NCBI RefSeq assembly: GCF_000211815.1 | Contig: NZ_GL890953.1 | Coordinates: 1 to 64,000 of the forward strand | Direction of reading: 5' to 3' | DNA: 64,000 nucleotides | From: Moorena producens 3L | GTDB lineage: Bacteria > Cyanobacteriota > Cyanobacteriia > Cyanobacteriales > Coleofasciculaceae | In this document: piece after piece, positions 1 to 9,449 of the stretch | Position numbering within the stretch: position 1 is the first letter of the stretch | Layout: every line of letters starts with the position of its first letter | Made by a program: the position numbers and the translations under genes | Notes under the pieces: model-generated | Database searches by the model: none | Told to the model about the DNA's origin: nothing | The model's input: the letters and a program-made list of their open reading frames with translations, nothing else

Positions 1-2987
1 CGTCCCAAGGGGAGCGGAAGCAGCAAATTGTGGAGCTTCGTAAGCACAAACGCAGTTCTGGCAATACTTCTAGCCAGAGAAGTAATCAAATGGCAATCCC
101 ACCCCAACCTCCCATCAAGCCGACTGCTATACCCCCACGTCAGCCTAGCACTCTCAATCGACCTAAGCAGGTCACTGAACAGGAGACCAAGATTAAGCAG
201 GATACTAAACCAGAACCAGCCGCTAAATCAGAACTAGCCGCTAAACCAGAACTAGCCGCTAAACCAGAACCAGCCGCTAAATCAGAACTAGCCGCTAAAC
301 CAGAACTAGCCGCTAAACCAGAACTAGCCGCTAAACCAGAACCAGCCGCTAAACCAGAACCAGCCGCTAAACCAGAACTAGCCGCTAAACCAGAACTAGC
401 CGCTAAACCAGAACCAGCCGCTAAACCAGAACTAGCCACTAAACCAGTCCAGAACATTTCACAGGAGAGTACACAAAAACCCAAATTAACTGGACCCCCT
501 GTAAGAGTATCACAACCAAAAACTCAGCCTGCTAAGGTTGAGCGACCGATAAAATCAAACCAAAAGGGTTCTTCCGGTTCAAAGTCAGTAAAGAGTCCAA
601 CTCCTAACAAATCCCCTGTTATCAATAAACAGTCAACGCCCTCGGAAACATCACCACCAAAGCGTTCTAGTTCACCAAGACCACCCGTTCCTGAACTCCA
701 GCGACCTCCAAAAAGGAGCAAACCAGGTCTTGAGAAAGAAAATTCAGCAATTGATGCTGACTCAACGGGTCTGACAGATGATGTCTCTGATCAAGACACC
801 AACACCTTAGTCAATGAATCCGAGGAACTGCTCAAGGAGGTCAAGCTCCGGCGACCATCTGTCCCCCGACCTGCTAAGAAGAAAGAGTGGGAGGCAGAAA
901 ATGGAGAAGACGAAGACAAAGCCCAGAAGGCTAAATCCGCCAAACTCAAGCGGCGACCTAAAATGATTCTGGATGATGAAGATGATCTCGAAACAGGATC
1001 AGATCAAATCGATAACAAAATCGATGGTTCATTTTCAGTTAGTCTTTCTCTGGCTCGTCCTCCCAAACCAAAGTCTCTGCAAAAACAGCAAAGCCAAGCA
1101 AATACTGCGAGTGTTAGCCACAAGAAGAAGCCTGCTAAAACCAGTAGTAGCAACAAGTCCGATCATCGCGATCGCCGTCGTACACAGAAAAGTCAGCCCA
1201 AACGCCCAGAACAAATTGTTTTGAGAGACTCACTCACCATTAGAGACCTGGCTAATGAACTGGCTATTGCAGAAACTGACATTGTTAAAATGCTCTTCTT
1301 CAAAGGCATAGCTGTGAGTGTTACCCAGACTTTGGATGTTCCTACTGCCACAATGGTAGCTGAGGAAGTGGGAGTCAAGGTCGAGATGGAAGAAGAAGCC
1401 TCTGCTGCGACTAAGGTGGAAATGCTGGATGTCCAAGACCTGGAAAACCTCGAGCGGCGTCCACCTGTGGTGACAATTATGGGTCATGTTGACCACGGTA
1501 AAACGACTCTACTCGATGCCATTCGTGAAGCAAAAGTGGCTCAAGGAGAAGCCGGTGGAATTACCCAGCATATTGGCGCATACCACGTAGATGTTGAGCA
1601 TGAGGATAAAATTCAACAGGTTGTCTTCCTAGACACCCCCGGTCACGAAGCCTTTACAGCCATGCGGGCAAGGGGAACAAAAGTAACTGATATCGCTGTG
1701 CTAGTAGTAGCCGCTGATGATGGGGTGCAACCTCAGACCCTTGAAGCCATTAGTCATGCTAGAGCTGCTGAAGTTCCCATGGTAGTTGCTATTAACAAAA
1801 TTGATAAAGCCGGATCTCAACCTGATCGGGTTAAGCAAGAATTATCAGAACGGGGCTTGGTTCCAGAAGAATGGGGTGGTGAAACGATCATGGTACCAGT
1901 GAGTGCTATCCAAAGGGAAAACTTGGATTCACTGCTGGAGATGATTCTATTGGTCTCAGAGCTAGAAGAACTCTCTGCTAATCCGGATCGACCAGCAAAA
2001 GGTACGGTGATTGAAGCTCACCTAGATAAAGCCAGAGGTCCTGTTGCCACCTTCTTAGTGCAAAACGGTACTTTGCGGATCGGTGATAGCCTGGTTGTTG
2101 GTTCAGTTTTCGGTAAGGTCAGAGCCATGCTTGATGACCGAGGACAGCGAGTCGCACAAGCGACTCCCTCGTTTGCTGTGGAAGTCCTTGGCTTGAGTGA
2201 TGTTCCAGCTGCTGGTGATGAGTTTGAAGTCTTTGAGAGCGAAAAAGAAGCCCGGGCAGTTGCTGGTGAAAGAGCTCAACAGCAACGTCAATCTCGCCTG
2301 CAAACTCGCATGAAATCACGGCGAGTTACCCTCACTGAATTATCAGCCCAGGCTCAAGAAGGTGAACTCAAAGAACTCAACTTGATTTTGAAGGCAGACG
2401 TTCAAGGCTCGGTGGAAGCTATTCTGGGATCCCTCGAACAGCTGCCCCAAAGTGAAGTGCAAATTCGAGTTCTACTGGCTGCCCCTGGGGAAGTCACCGA
2501 AACGGATGTGGACTTAGCGGCTGCTAGTGGTGCAGTTATTGTTGGCTTTAACACTACCTTAGCTCCTGGTGCTCGACCAGCAGCTGAACAGGAGTTTGTA
2601 GATGTGCGGGAATACAACATCATCTACAAACTCCTGGATGATGTTCAAGGTGCGATGGAAGGTCTGTTAGAGCCAGAAGAGGTAGAAGAACCATTGGGTG
2701 AAGTAGAAGTTCGAGCTGTCTTCCCAGTGGGTCGTGGTGCCGTGGCGGGTTGCTATGTACTCTCAGGCAAAGCCGTGCGCAATTGCCGTTTACGAGTGCG
2801 GCGTGGTGGCAAAGTTATCTACGAAGGAGTTTTGGATTCCCTCAAGCGTGTTAAGGATGATGTCAAGGAAGTCAATGCTGGCTACGAATGTGGTATGGGT
2901 GTTGATAAATTCAACGACTGGACGGAAAAAGATATCATTGAAACCTATCAGATGGTAACCAAGCGACGGACTCTCTCCCTGAAGTAG
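1..2987 (+). CDS. infB: Translation initiation factor IF-2 (5' end outside window)
   Basis: IF-2 is the GTPase that places initiator fMet-tRNA on the 30S subunit and promotes 50S joining. The reading frame is open from base 3 and has no natural start in the window, so the N-terminus lies upstream; the GTG at 30 is only the first possible internal start. A very long charged, Pro-rich linker (to about residue 390) precedes an IF2_N-like domain and the G domain, with G1 GHVDHGKTT near residue 485, G3 DTPGHEAF, and G4 NKIDK. IF-2 domains II-IV follow to the stop. A long linker is usual for cyanobacterial IF-2. The linker contains a tandem AAKPE-type repeat at 205-447. A strong hairpin follows the gene. 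Certain as to family. Confidence 0.97.
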   Translation, partial: SQGERKQQIVELRKHKRSSGNTSSQRSNQMAIPPQPPIKPTAIPPRQPSTLNRPKQVTEQETKIKQDTKPEPAAKSELAAKPELAAKPEPAAKSELAAKPELAAKPELAAKPEPAAKPEPAAKPELAAKPELAAKPEPAAKPELATKPVQNISQESTQKPKLTGPPVRVSQPKTQPAKVERPIKSNQKGSSGSKSVKSPTPNKSPVINKQSTPSETSPPKRSSSPRPPVPELQRPPKRSKPGLEKENSAIDADSTGLTDDVSDQDTNTLVNESEELLKEVKLRRPSVPRPAKKKEWEAENGEDEDKAQKAKSAKLKRRPKMILDDEDDLETGSDQIDNKIDGSFSVSLSLARPPKPKSLQKQQSQANTASVSHKKKPAKTSSSNKSDHRDRRRTQKSQPKRPEQIVLRDSLTIRDLANELAIAETDIVKMLFFKGIAVSVTQTLDVPTATMVAEEVGVKVEMEEEASAATKVEMLDVQDLENLERRPPVVTIMGHVDHGKTTLLDAIREAKVAQGEAGGITQHIGAYHVDVEHEDKIQQVVFLDTPGHEAFTAMRARGTKVTDIAVLVVAADDGVQPQTLEAISHARAAEVPMVVAINKIDKAGSQPDRVKQELSERGLVPEEWGGETIMVPVSAIQRENLDSLLEMILLVSELEELSANPDRPAKGTVIEAHLDKARGPVATFLVQNGTLRIGDSLVVGSVFGKVRAMLDDRGQRVAQATPSFAVEVLGLSDVPAAGDEFEVFESEKEARAVAGERAQQQRQSRLQTRMKSRRVTLTELSAQAQEGELKELNLILKADVQGSVEAILGSLEQLPQSEVQIRVLLAAPGEVTETDVDLAAASGAVIVGFNTTLAPGARPAAEQEFVDVREYNIIYKLLDDVQGAMEGLLEPEEVEEPLGEVEVRAVFPVGRGAVAGCYVLSGKAVRNCRLRVRRGGKVIYEGVLDSLKRVKDDVKEVNAGYECGMGVDKFNDWTEKDIIETYQMVTKRRTLSLK
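205..447 (+). repeat. Tandem 15-bp coding repeat (AAKPE/L units) in infB
   Basis: About sixteen near-identical 15-bp units encode alternating A-A-K-P/S-E-L/P pentapeptides in the flexible linker of IF-2. Substitutions are almost limited to CCA/CTA (Pro/Leu) and CCA/TCA (Pro/Ser), so the array looks recently expanded and probably varies in copy number between strains. Confidence 0.9.
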
Positions 2988-3074
2988 GGCTGAGGGGTGT
3001 TCTTACCCAGGGGTCCCTTGCTGGGAAGGTTGTTTTGTTTAAGGTTGAAGGTTAAAGGTTATTTAGCTTCTAGC

Positions 3075-3122
3075 AAAATTAATCCCACATCTCAATGCCC
3101 ATTGAGATGTGGGATTAATTTT
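3075..3122 (+). terminator. Hairpin terminator after infB
   Basis: Perfect 22-bp inverted repeat (arms 3075-3096 and 3101-3122) with a 4-nt loop. The T-rich end of the right arm suits rho-independent termination of the infB transcript. It is palindromic enough to work in both directions. Confidence 0.75.
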
Positions 3123-3319
3123 GCGCTCTTATTGCATGGAATAAGGAAACAATTACAATTGAATATCGTCTATACTAGATGTAGTAGGGAAAATAAATTA
3201 AGAGCTAACCGCCACCTACGTGCCTAAAAAATAGAACTTATTGTATTGTTCCGGATTATTGTATTGTTCCGGCGCGGAGGGGCATCCCGTGTCGTTAATA
3301 AAGCTTACCGAGTATCCAA

Positions 3320-3387
3320 ACCGTTAGGTGGAGTTGGTAAGAAGCCCACACTGTAATCTTTGATTAAGTGTGGGAGTATGTCACCAC
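3320..3387. mobile_element. Probable IS200/IS605-type right-end remnant
   Basis: This stretch contains a hairpin (cccacact at 3345-3352, agtgtggg at 3367-3374) followed by gagtatgtcac. From memory this resembles the right ends that follow tnpB in cyanobacterial IS200/IS605 elements. No tnpA or tnpB reading frame remains. A short direct repeat (attgtattgttccgg, twice) lies just upstream at about 3241-3273. The identification is by resemblance only. Confidence 0.4.
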
Positions 3388-3438
3388 TTAAGCATTACCC
3401 AACTAGATTCATCTGTATTAAATTTTGGTAAGGTGCAT

Positions 3439-3642
3439 ATGGCAAGCTTCGTTAAATCCGAATCCGGACAATTAAATCACGACACTCAAGTTTGGGACAG
3501 TCTCAAACAAGCCATAGCAGCTAGTTCAGGATTTCAACGCTGGCAAATGGAACATCCCTTGGGTGAACAATTTCAGGACTATAGTCTTGATAGCCGCGTA
3601 CGTCGTTACTTACGAGAAACTCTAGAAATGCTTGCCTACTGA
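3439..3642 (+). CDS. Small conserved-looking hypothetical protein (67 aa)
   Basis: The reading frame is open from 3370, but the ATG at 3439 is preferred because it has a purine-rich taagg just upstream and the sequence before it looks like intergenic DNA. The product is a soluble, acidic/basic mixed protein with no signal peptide or membrane segment. It starts MASFVKSESG and ends in an Arg/Leu-rich helix (VRRYLRETLEMLAY). I do not recognise the family; its compact helical appearance is typical of small cyanobacterial housekeeping-linked proteins. A short palindrome follows the stop. Confidence 0.55.
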   Translation: MASFVKSESGQLNHDTQVWDSLKQAIAASSGFQRWQMEHPLGEQFQDYSLDSRVRRYLRETLEMLAY

Positions 3643-3647
3643 ACTTC

Positions 3648-3670
3648 CAGATCGGAGCAGCTCCGATCTG
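3648..3670 (+). terminator. Palindrome after small ORF, possible terminator
   Basis: Nearly perfect inverted repeat (cagatcggagc at 3648-3658 pairing with 3660-3670) directly after the stop at 3642. There is no uninterrupted T-run, so termination is plausible but weak. Confidence 0.45.
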
Positions 3671-3746
3671 ACATCATGTATTTTGATTTTAATTTATTAG
3701 TGATTTGTGGCATAAACAGGCAAAGCAATAGCCAGTCTTGGTTAAA

Positions 3747-3778
3747 ATTATTCCTTTTGACGGAATAAAAGGAATAAT
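3747..3778. repeat. 12-bp stem hairpin between small ORF and gcvH
   Basis: Perfect inverted repeat: attattcctttt at 3747-3758, 8-nt loop, aaaaggaataat at 3767-3778. The rest of 3643-3972 shows no gene. The hairpin could be a terminator or an AT-rich regulatory palindrome upstream of gcvH. Confidence 0.5.
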
Positions 3779-3972
3779 ACCATAGATTGCCAATTAGTGG
3801 TGATATTTTAGTAATGGTATTTTAACGATTTAGGTAGGTATAAGTTAACCATGAGTGCATTACTACTTCTTACGGTTCCCTGTCAATAGTCAACGGTCAG
3901 TGGTCAAAGAGCTGCTGGACGAAAGACAAATGAGGAAGGATAATTAGCATTGCTGCTGATTTTGGAGTTGAC

Positions 3973-4380
3973 ATGGCCTTTGAATATCCTGATGACCTCA
4001 AATACCTTGATAGCCACGAATATGTCCGGCTTGATGGCGAAATTGCCACTATTGGTATTACCGCCTTTGCCATTGACCAACTGGGTGACTTAGTTCTTCT
4101 GGAACTCCCAGACATTGACGACACCATTGAGAAGGGTAACAAGGAAAATGACAAAAACTTTGGTACCATTGAATCTGTCAAGGCAGTTTCGGATCTATAT
4201 TCACCGGTATCGGGTACGGTGGTAGAACGAAATGAGGAGATGATTGAGGCTCCTGAACAGATTGCAGAAGACCCCTATGGTGAAGGTTGGTTAATTAAAG
4301 TGCGGCTGAATGACCCTGATAACCCACTGGAGGGTGTCCTTTCTCCTGAGGAGTACCGTGCCAAAGTCGATGCAGAGTAG
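3973..4380 (+). CDS. gcvH: Glycine cleavage system H protein
   Basis: The H protein carries the lipoyl arm that shuttles the aminomethyl group between P, T and L proteins of glycine decarboxylase, which matters for photorespiratory glycine disposal in cyanobacteria. The 135-aa product shows the hallmark ESVKAVSDLYSPVSG with lipoyl-lysine at residue 70. Compared with the family as I know it, about five extra residues (within GNKENDKNFG) lie immediately before the lipoyl hairpin. The ATG at 3973 gives the standard N-terminus (MAFEYPDDLKYLDSHEYVR). gcvP follows on the same strand after a 650-bp gap containing an IS200/IS605-type derivative. gcvT is not in the window. Confidence 0.96.
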   Translation: MAFEYPDDLKYLDSHEYVRLDGEIATIGITAFAIDQLGDLVLLELPDIDDTIEKGNKENDKNFGTIESVKAVSDLYSPVSGTVVERNEEMIEAPEQIAEDPYGEGWLIKVRLNDPDNPLEGVLSPEEYRAKVDAE

Positions 4381-4383
4381 ACT

Positions 4384-4770
4384 ATGACACTCCCCGCCCT
4401 GAAAGGACGGGGATTCTTGCTTGGCCGTAGGCCACGCTGCGCGAACAATGGGGTGAATTATTTAACCAGGCCGGAGCCAGGAAAAATAGAGGTCGCCTCG
4501 ACCCAAGCGTATTTGGTTTATAACCTAGGTTTCGGTGTGCCCCACCGTACCTAAACTAATTAACATATTAAGATAAACATTTTCTTAGGGATCTTAGACT
4601 TTCATAGACTTCCAAATCGTTAGACTTGATTGTGCAACCTGATTATCTCAAAACAGGTTTTTTACACTGTCTACTTATTTAAGATCATGTTCATCTAGAA
4701 TACTATTTTTTTGTTATGTCTTTATCTTAGCACAAAGCCGTCCTGGAAGGACGGGGCTAATGACCCAAAT
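4384..4770. mobile_element. Putative non-autonomous IS200/IS605-like element
   Basis: Two hairpin-forming ends face each other. One at 4384-4416 is cactccccgccctg/aaggacggggattctt, and one at 4738-4765 is ccgtcctggaaggacgg. These resemble the right and left ends of cyanobacterial IS200/IS605 elements, read on the minus strand. The 320 bp between them encodes no TnpA or TnpB and includes the common gccgtaggccacgctgcgcgaa repeat at about 4424-4446. An internally deleted element is the simplest reading. No transposition end was verified. Confidence 0.45.
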
Positions 4771-4971
4771 TTTTTGGTAAAAATCTGATCAGTAGGGTTG
4801 TCATAACTAAACCCGGCTGTATAAAGTTGTGTATCTAGAACCAATCTAGCAATACCTCTAGGTTGTAGTATCCTAGGTTTTCATAGTGTATATTTAGAAC
4901 TAAATTGCTTTAGGTCTAAATCTCTTTAGTTATACATCCGGGCTTTGTGTATCTATAGATTTACCAACTTA

Positions 4972-5000
4972 GGGGGTCACAGCCCTCAAAAGTGACCCCC
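4972..5000 (+). promoter_or_regulatory. Hairpin in the gcvP leader
   Basis: Perfect 9-bp stem (gggggtcac at 4972-4980, gtgaccccc at 4992-5000) with an 11-nt loop, ending 33 nt before the gcvP start. It may terminate upstream transcription or act as an attenuator. I looked for the glycine-riboswitch consensus in 4770-5033 and did not see it. Confidence 0.4.
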
Positions 5001-5033
5001 TCCTTCGCTGCTTAATTCACAAATGGGTTTACT

Positions 5034-8003
5034 ATGCAGAATTTGGATATCCAGGATCAAAAAAATAGAGCAAATACTCAGTCGTTGCTGAAATCTGACC
5101 CTATTCTTTCCGCATCGCAAATATTACCATCTACCGATGCTTTTGTCAATCGACACATAGGTCCAAATCCAGATTCAATAGAGCAAATGCTCAACGTCCT
5201 GGGTATATCCAGTATAGACAGCCTGATTGAGCAAACTGTACCCGCCGCTATTTGGCTTAATCAACCCCTGCAGTTACCACCAGCCCAAAGCGAGTATGCT
5301 GCCCTAGCTCAGCTAAAAGAAATTGCATCTAAGAATCAAGTATTCCGGTCTTTCATTGGCATGGGATATTCCGACTGCATTACCCCACCTATAATTCAAC
5401 GGAATATCCTAGAAAATCCTGGTTGGTACACAGCTTACACCCCTTATCAAGCAGAGATTGCTCAGGGACGACTCGAAGCACTACTCAACTTCCAGACTAT
5501 GATTATAGACTTGACTGGTCTGGAAATTGCTAATGCTTCCTTGCTGGATGAAGGAACAGCAGCAGCGGAAGCGATGAGCATGAGCTATGGTCTGTGTAAA
5601 ACGAAAGCCAAACATTTCTTTGTTTCCCAAACCTGTCATCCCCAAACTATCGCAGTGGTAAAAACCAGGGCTAGACCTTTGGGCATTGAGGTGATTGTTG
5701 GTGACCACCGCACCTTTGAATTTGACCAAGAGATTTTTGGAGCTCTGCTTCAGTACCCAGCAACGGATGGCACCATATACGATTATCGGGAATTTATTGA
5801 TAAGGCTCATGGTGCTAAAGCTTTAGTAACTGTGGCAGCTGATATTATAAGCCTTGCCCTGCTTACACCCCCTGGAGAATTTGGGGCTGATATTGCCATA
5901 GGTTGCACCCAGCGCTTCGGTGTTCCCCTAGGATATGGGGGACCTCATGCAGCTTATTTTGCTACTCGGGCAGCTTATAAACGGCAAGTACCAGGACGTA
6001 TCGTTGGTGTATCAAAAGATGCTAATGGTAAACCAGCACTGCGCTTGGCACTGCAAACCCGTGAACAACATATCCGTCGTGACAAAGCCACAAGCAATAT
6101 TTGTACTGCGCAAGTGCTTTTGGCCGTGATAGCTTCAATGTATGCAGTTTATCATGGGCGACAAGGCATCAAACGTATTGCCGAGAGAATTCATCAATTA
6201 ACGGTTATCCTAGCGGAGGGACTGAAACGCTTAGGTTACAGTATTAGCTCAGAACCGTTTTTTGATACCTTGCGCGTAGAATTAAGCGATCGCTCTGTGT
6301 CAGAAATTATCGAAGCAGCTGAAGCACGTCAAATTAATCTACGTATTATTGATTCAACTACTATCGGGATTTCCCTGGATGAGACAACGACGGCTAGGGA
6401 TTTAGTAGACTTGTGGGAAATTTTTGCAAGTTTAGGGGAACCAAGCAGTGCATCCCTACTCTTTACTGTGGAAGAGTTGGCGGCTGAGGTAACACGTAAG
6501 GTGGCAGCTGATTTTAATGAACCGTTTGCTCGCCATAGTACCTACTTAACCAACCCAGTATTCAACCGCTATCACTCAGAAACGGAGTTACTGCGCTATT
6601 TGCACCGCCTGGAAAGTAAGGATTTGGCTCTAAACACGTCGATGATTCCTCTGGGCTCGTGTACCATGAAGCTGAATGCCACTGCTGAGATGATGCCAGT
6701 GACATGGCCGGAATTTGGTAAGATTCATCCGTTTGCTCCGGTCTCCCAAACTCAGGGATATCAAATTCTATTCCAGCTGCTGGAAGAATGGTTAGCAGAA
6801 ATTACTGGCTTTGCTGGCATTTCTCTTCAACCTAATGCTGGTTCCCAAGGGGAATATGCAGGATTACTCACTATTTGTAAGTACCATGAAAACCGGGGAG
6901 AAAGCGATCGCAATATCTGTCTAATTCCTACTTCTGCCCATGGAACCAATCCCGCCAGTGCGGTGATGGCTGGTTTAAAGGTGGTGGCTGTTGCTTGTGA
7001 TGAGATGGGCAACATTGATTTAGATGATTTGAGGAATAAGGCCGAGCACCATAGCCAAAACCTAGCTGCTCTGATGGTGACTTATCCCTCTACCCATGGT
7101 GTGTTTGAAGAAGAGATTAAAGGGATCTGTGCCATTGTCCACAACCATGGGGGACAGGTTTATATGGATGGGGCGAATATGAATGCCCAAGTGGGACTGT
7201 GCCGTCCGGGGGACTTTGGGGCAGATGTGTGTCACTTGAACCTGCACAAAACCTTCTGTATTCCCCACGGTGGGGGTGGACCTGGTATGGGACCAATTGG
7301 GGTGATGCCTCACTTAGTACCATTCCTGCCCAAAACCTTACAGCCTCAACCTTCAAATTTATCTATTGGTGCCATTTCTGCGGCACCTTGGGGAAGTGCC
7401 AGCATTCTACCTATTTCCTGGATGTATATTGCCATGATGGGGAGTGGGGGGTTAACTGAGGCGACTAAGGTAGCTATTCTTAATGCTAATTACATGGCTA
7501 AGCGGTTAGACCCTTACTATCCTGTTCTGTACAAGGGGAACAATGGATTAGTGGCTCATGAGTGTATTGTGGATTTGCGATCGCTTAAAAAGTCTGCGGG
7601 CATCGAAGTGGATGATATTGCCAAACGCCTGATGGATTATGGTTTCCATGCTCCAACGGTATCCTGGCCTGTAGCGGGGACAATGATGGTGGAACCTACT
7701 GAAAGTGAGTCGAAGGAGGAACTCGACCGTTTCTGTGATGCCATGATTGCCATCCGCCAGGAAATTGAAGCAATTGAATCGGGTCAAGTAGACCAAACCG
7801 ACAATCAGCTGAAGAATGCTCCCCATACTGCAGAAGCCTTGATGGTCATTGAATGGTCCCATCCCTATACCCGTGAGGAAGCGGCATACCCGGCACCTTG
7901 GTTAAGGGAACACAAGTTTTGGCCTGTGGTAGGGCGCATTGATAATGCCTTTGGGGATAGGAATTTGGTTTGTTCTTGTGAGGGGATGGAGGCATATATC
8001 TAA
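5034..8003 (+). CDS. gcvP: Glycine dehydrogenase (decarboxylating), P protein
   Basis: PLP enzyme that decarboxylates glycine and loads the methylamine group onto the lipoyl arm of GcvH. The 989-aa length matches the single-chain (fused alpha/beta) form. The N-terminus carries FVNRHIGPN. The N half contains the glycine-decarboxylase-like region, and the C half the PLP site HLNLHKTF with Schiff-base lysine at residue 739, followed by IPHGGGGPGMGPIGV. The start at 5034 gives a slightly long, low-complexity N-terminus before the conserved region at about residue 37. Intact; encoded downstream of gcvH on the same strand but with its own leader. Confidence 0.97.
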   Translation: MQNLDIQDQKNRANTQSLLKSDPILSASQILPSTDAFVNRHIGPNPDSIEQMLNVLGISSIDSLIEQTVPAAIWLNQPLQLPPAQSEYAALAQLKEIASKNQVFRSFIGMGYSDCITPPIIQRNILENPGWYTAYTPYQAEIAQGRLEALLNFQTMIIDLTGLEIANASLLDEGTAAAEAMSMSYGLCKTKAKHFFVSQTCHPQTIAVVKTRARPLGIEVIVGDHRTFEFDQEIFGALLQYPATDGTIYDYREFIDKAHGAKALVTVAADIISLALLTPPGEFGADIAIGCTQRFGVPLGYGGPHAAYFATRAAYKRQVPGRIVGVSKDANGKPALRLALQTREQHIRRDKATSNICTAQVLLAVIASMYAVYHGRQGIKRIAERIHQLTVILAEGLKRLGYSISSEPFFDTLRVELSDRSVSEIIEAAEARQINLRIIDSTTIGISLDETTTARDLVDLWEIFASLGEPSSASLLFTVEELAAEVTRKVAADFNEPFARHSTYLTNPVFNRYHSETELLRYLHRLESKDLALNTSMIPLGSCTMKLNATAEMMPVTWPEFGKIHPFAPVSQTQGYQILFQLLEEWLAEITGFAGISLQPNAGSQGEYAGLLTICKYHENRGESDRNICLIPTSAHGTNPASAVMAGLKVVAVACDEMGNIDLDDLRNKAEHHSQNLAALMVTYPSTHGVFEEEIKGICAIVHNHGGQVYMDGANMNAQVGLCRPGDFGADVCHLNLHKTFCIPHGGGGPGMGPIGVMPHLVPFLPKTLQPQPSNLSIGAISAAPWGSASILPISWMYIAMMGSGGLTEATKVAILNANYMAKRLDPYYPVLYKGNNGLVAHECIVDLRSLKKSAGIEVDDIAKRLMDYGFHAPTVSWPVAGTMMVEPTESESKEELDRFCDAMIAIRQEIEAIESGQVDQTDNQLKNAPHTAEALMVIEWSHPYTREEAAYPAPWLREHKFWPVVGRIDNAFGDRNLVCSCEGMEAYI

Positions 8004-8272
8004 CCCCAGAGTCAAGCGGGGAGTGTGGGGAGTGTGGGAGGTGTGGGAGGTGTGGGGAGATGGGGAGATTTTTATTAAGGGTAATTATCCTGACATGATA
8101 TAACTCCCTTACTTATTAAGGGGGTTTACGAGGATTCCGACTCCCTCGGTGCGCTTACAGTCGTCGAATTAAATTCGCCACGGGTCGCACCGCTCCCGAC
8201 TCCCTCGGTGCGCTTACAGTCGTCGAATTAAATTCGCCACGGGTCGCACCGCTCCCGACTCCCGACTGAGTA
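8004..8272. repeat. Intergenic repeats after gcvP
   Basis: There is no gene here. A G-rich run of gtgtgggag-type units (8018-8070) is followed by a 59-bp tandem duplication that carries two copies of the 44-bp palindrome at 8148-8191 and 8207-8250, each flanked by the gactccc/cccgact heptamer repeat. Confidence 0.85.
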
Positions 8273-8827
8273 TTAACGAGGGGAACCAAACACCTGCACC
8301 CAGTAGTGGCGATAGGGACTGGAAGGGTCGCTGACATAACCAAAGCCAATTTCTTGATACTGAGGCTTGAGTATATTACGGCGATGACCAGTGCTTTTCA
8401 TCCATTGCCTAATAGTTTGAGCAGGAGTCGAGTAACCTGCGGCGATGTTTTCACCAACATAGGAATAGAGGTAACCTGCTGCTTTAGCGCGATCGCTTAT
8501 TTTAGAACCATCTGAACCAGTATGGCTGAAAAAACCATTGCGCACCATATCTTCAGCGTGTAGCTGTGCGGCTTGAGTTAGCTCAGCAGAAAGCTGTAAT
8601 GGTGGCAAGCCAGCTTTTCGCCGTTCAGCATTGGTTAGTCCAAGCAACTCAGTATTGAATTTAGCTAAGGATGAGCTACTGGTTAGCACAGTTATCTGCT
8701 CCTGAGAACCTCTCTGGAGAGTGTTATTGGAGTAAGGGTTAGCCAGAACTGAGCTAGACTGAAGCGCTATTTCAAATAATCCGAGCAAACTAAGCGGAGC
8801 AATTGCCCAAAATTGAATTCTATGCAT
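8273..8827 (-). CDS. Secreted CAP-domain (SCP/PR1-like) protein
   Basis: The 184-aa product has an N-terminal signal peptide (hydrophobic residues 6-24, likely cleavage after SSSVLA) and a CAP domain covering residues 60-184. CAP landmarks visible are LTNAERRKAG, HAEDMVRNGFFSHTG, GENIA, STGHRRNIL and HYWVQVFG, in the right order. This matches the bacterial YkwD-like subfamily, exported proteins whose biochemical role is unclear. It stands alone, facing gcvP, with long repeat-rich flanks. Length is normal and it looks intact. Confidence 0.85.
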   Translation of the reverse strand: MHRIQFWAIAPLSLLGLFEIALQSSSVLANPYSNNTLQRGSQEQITVLTSSSSLAKFNTELLGLTNAERRKAGLPPLQLSAELTQAAQLHAEDMVRNGFFSHTGSDGSKISDRAKAAGYLYSYVGENIAAGYSTPAQTIRQWMKSTGHRRNILKPQYQEIGFGYVSDPSSPYRHYWVQVFGSPR

Positions 8828-9449
8828 AAATTACCTCATGGGTCAATATCTGCAACAGATCTGATTGCACCCGGTAGCCATTAATATGGCGCTAGATATA
8901 TATAGCAATCCGATTCAGCTTTTCAAGGGGATTGCTCTATCTATCGACTAAGCCTCCCCTGAAAAGGTTCCCTAATTTTGAGGTTTATGGGAATTTCCCA
9001 GAGGATGGTTTTGTGCGTTCGCGTAGCGTGGCCGAAAGGCCAATCGCTTAGTGTGGCCGAAAGGCGATCGCATTTTCATTCCTTGATTATCATGCCTTTT
9101 TATAACTATTAATAGTTAAATTTATATCAGCTATTATTTATCAGTTATCATCTATCAGTTATCATCTATCAGTTATCATCTATCAGTTATCAGTTATCAG
9201 TTATCATCTATCAGTTATCAGCATTCAGCTTATGGGCTAATTCACAGGCTAGAAGCCTGTGCCACGCTACTTGAGATGCTTTTGAACAAGCGATGCAGCG
9301 CCGACCTGCGGGGGTTTCCCCCACTCGCGCTTTGCATCAAGAAAACAGGTAATCATTTTTTTGATCTGCTCAGAGCTGACCGCTGATAGCTGACCGCTGA
9401 TAGCTGAAGGCTGAATGCTGACTGCTGACACTCTTGAAAAATAACTTTT
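8828..9449. repeat. Repeat-only intergenic region (STRR arrays, gcgtagcg repeat, family B palindrome)
   Basis: There is no gene in this 620-bp stretch. It holds a tagcaatcc/ggattgct inverted pair (8900-8935), two ggccgaaaggc-type repeats with HIP1 (9012-9072), an array of tcagttatc/atctatcag units (9127-9220), a cacaggctagaagcctgtg palindrome (9242-9263), a family B palindromic element (9289-9342) and gctgatagctgac arrays (9371-9430). Confidence 0.85.

Noticed and set aside
140..484. 114-codon minus-strand frame through the infB repeat
   Set aside because: Produced by the 15-bp periodic array; peptide is a pure AASSGL repeat without start signals.
4770..5033. Glycine riboswitch upstream of gcvP
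   Set aside because: Only a simple 9-bp hairpin is present; the conserved glycine-aptamer core was not seen.
8828..9449. CRISPR-like appearance of the tcagttatc arrays
   Set aside because: Units are 7-17 bp, contiguous or nearly so, without unique spacers and without cas genes.
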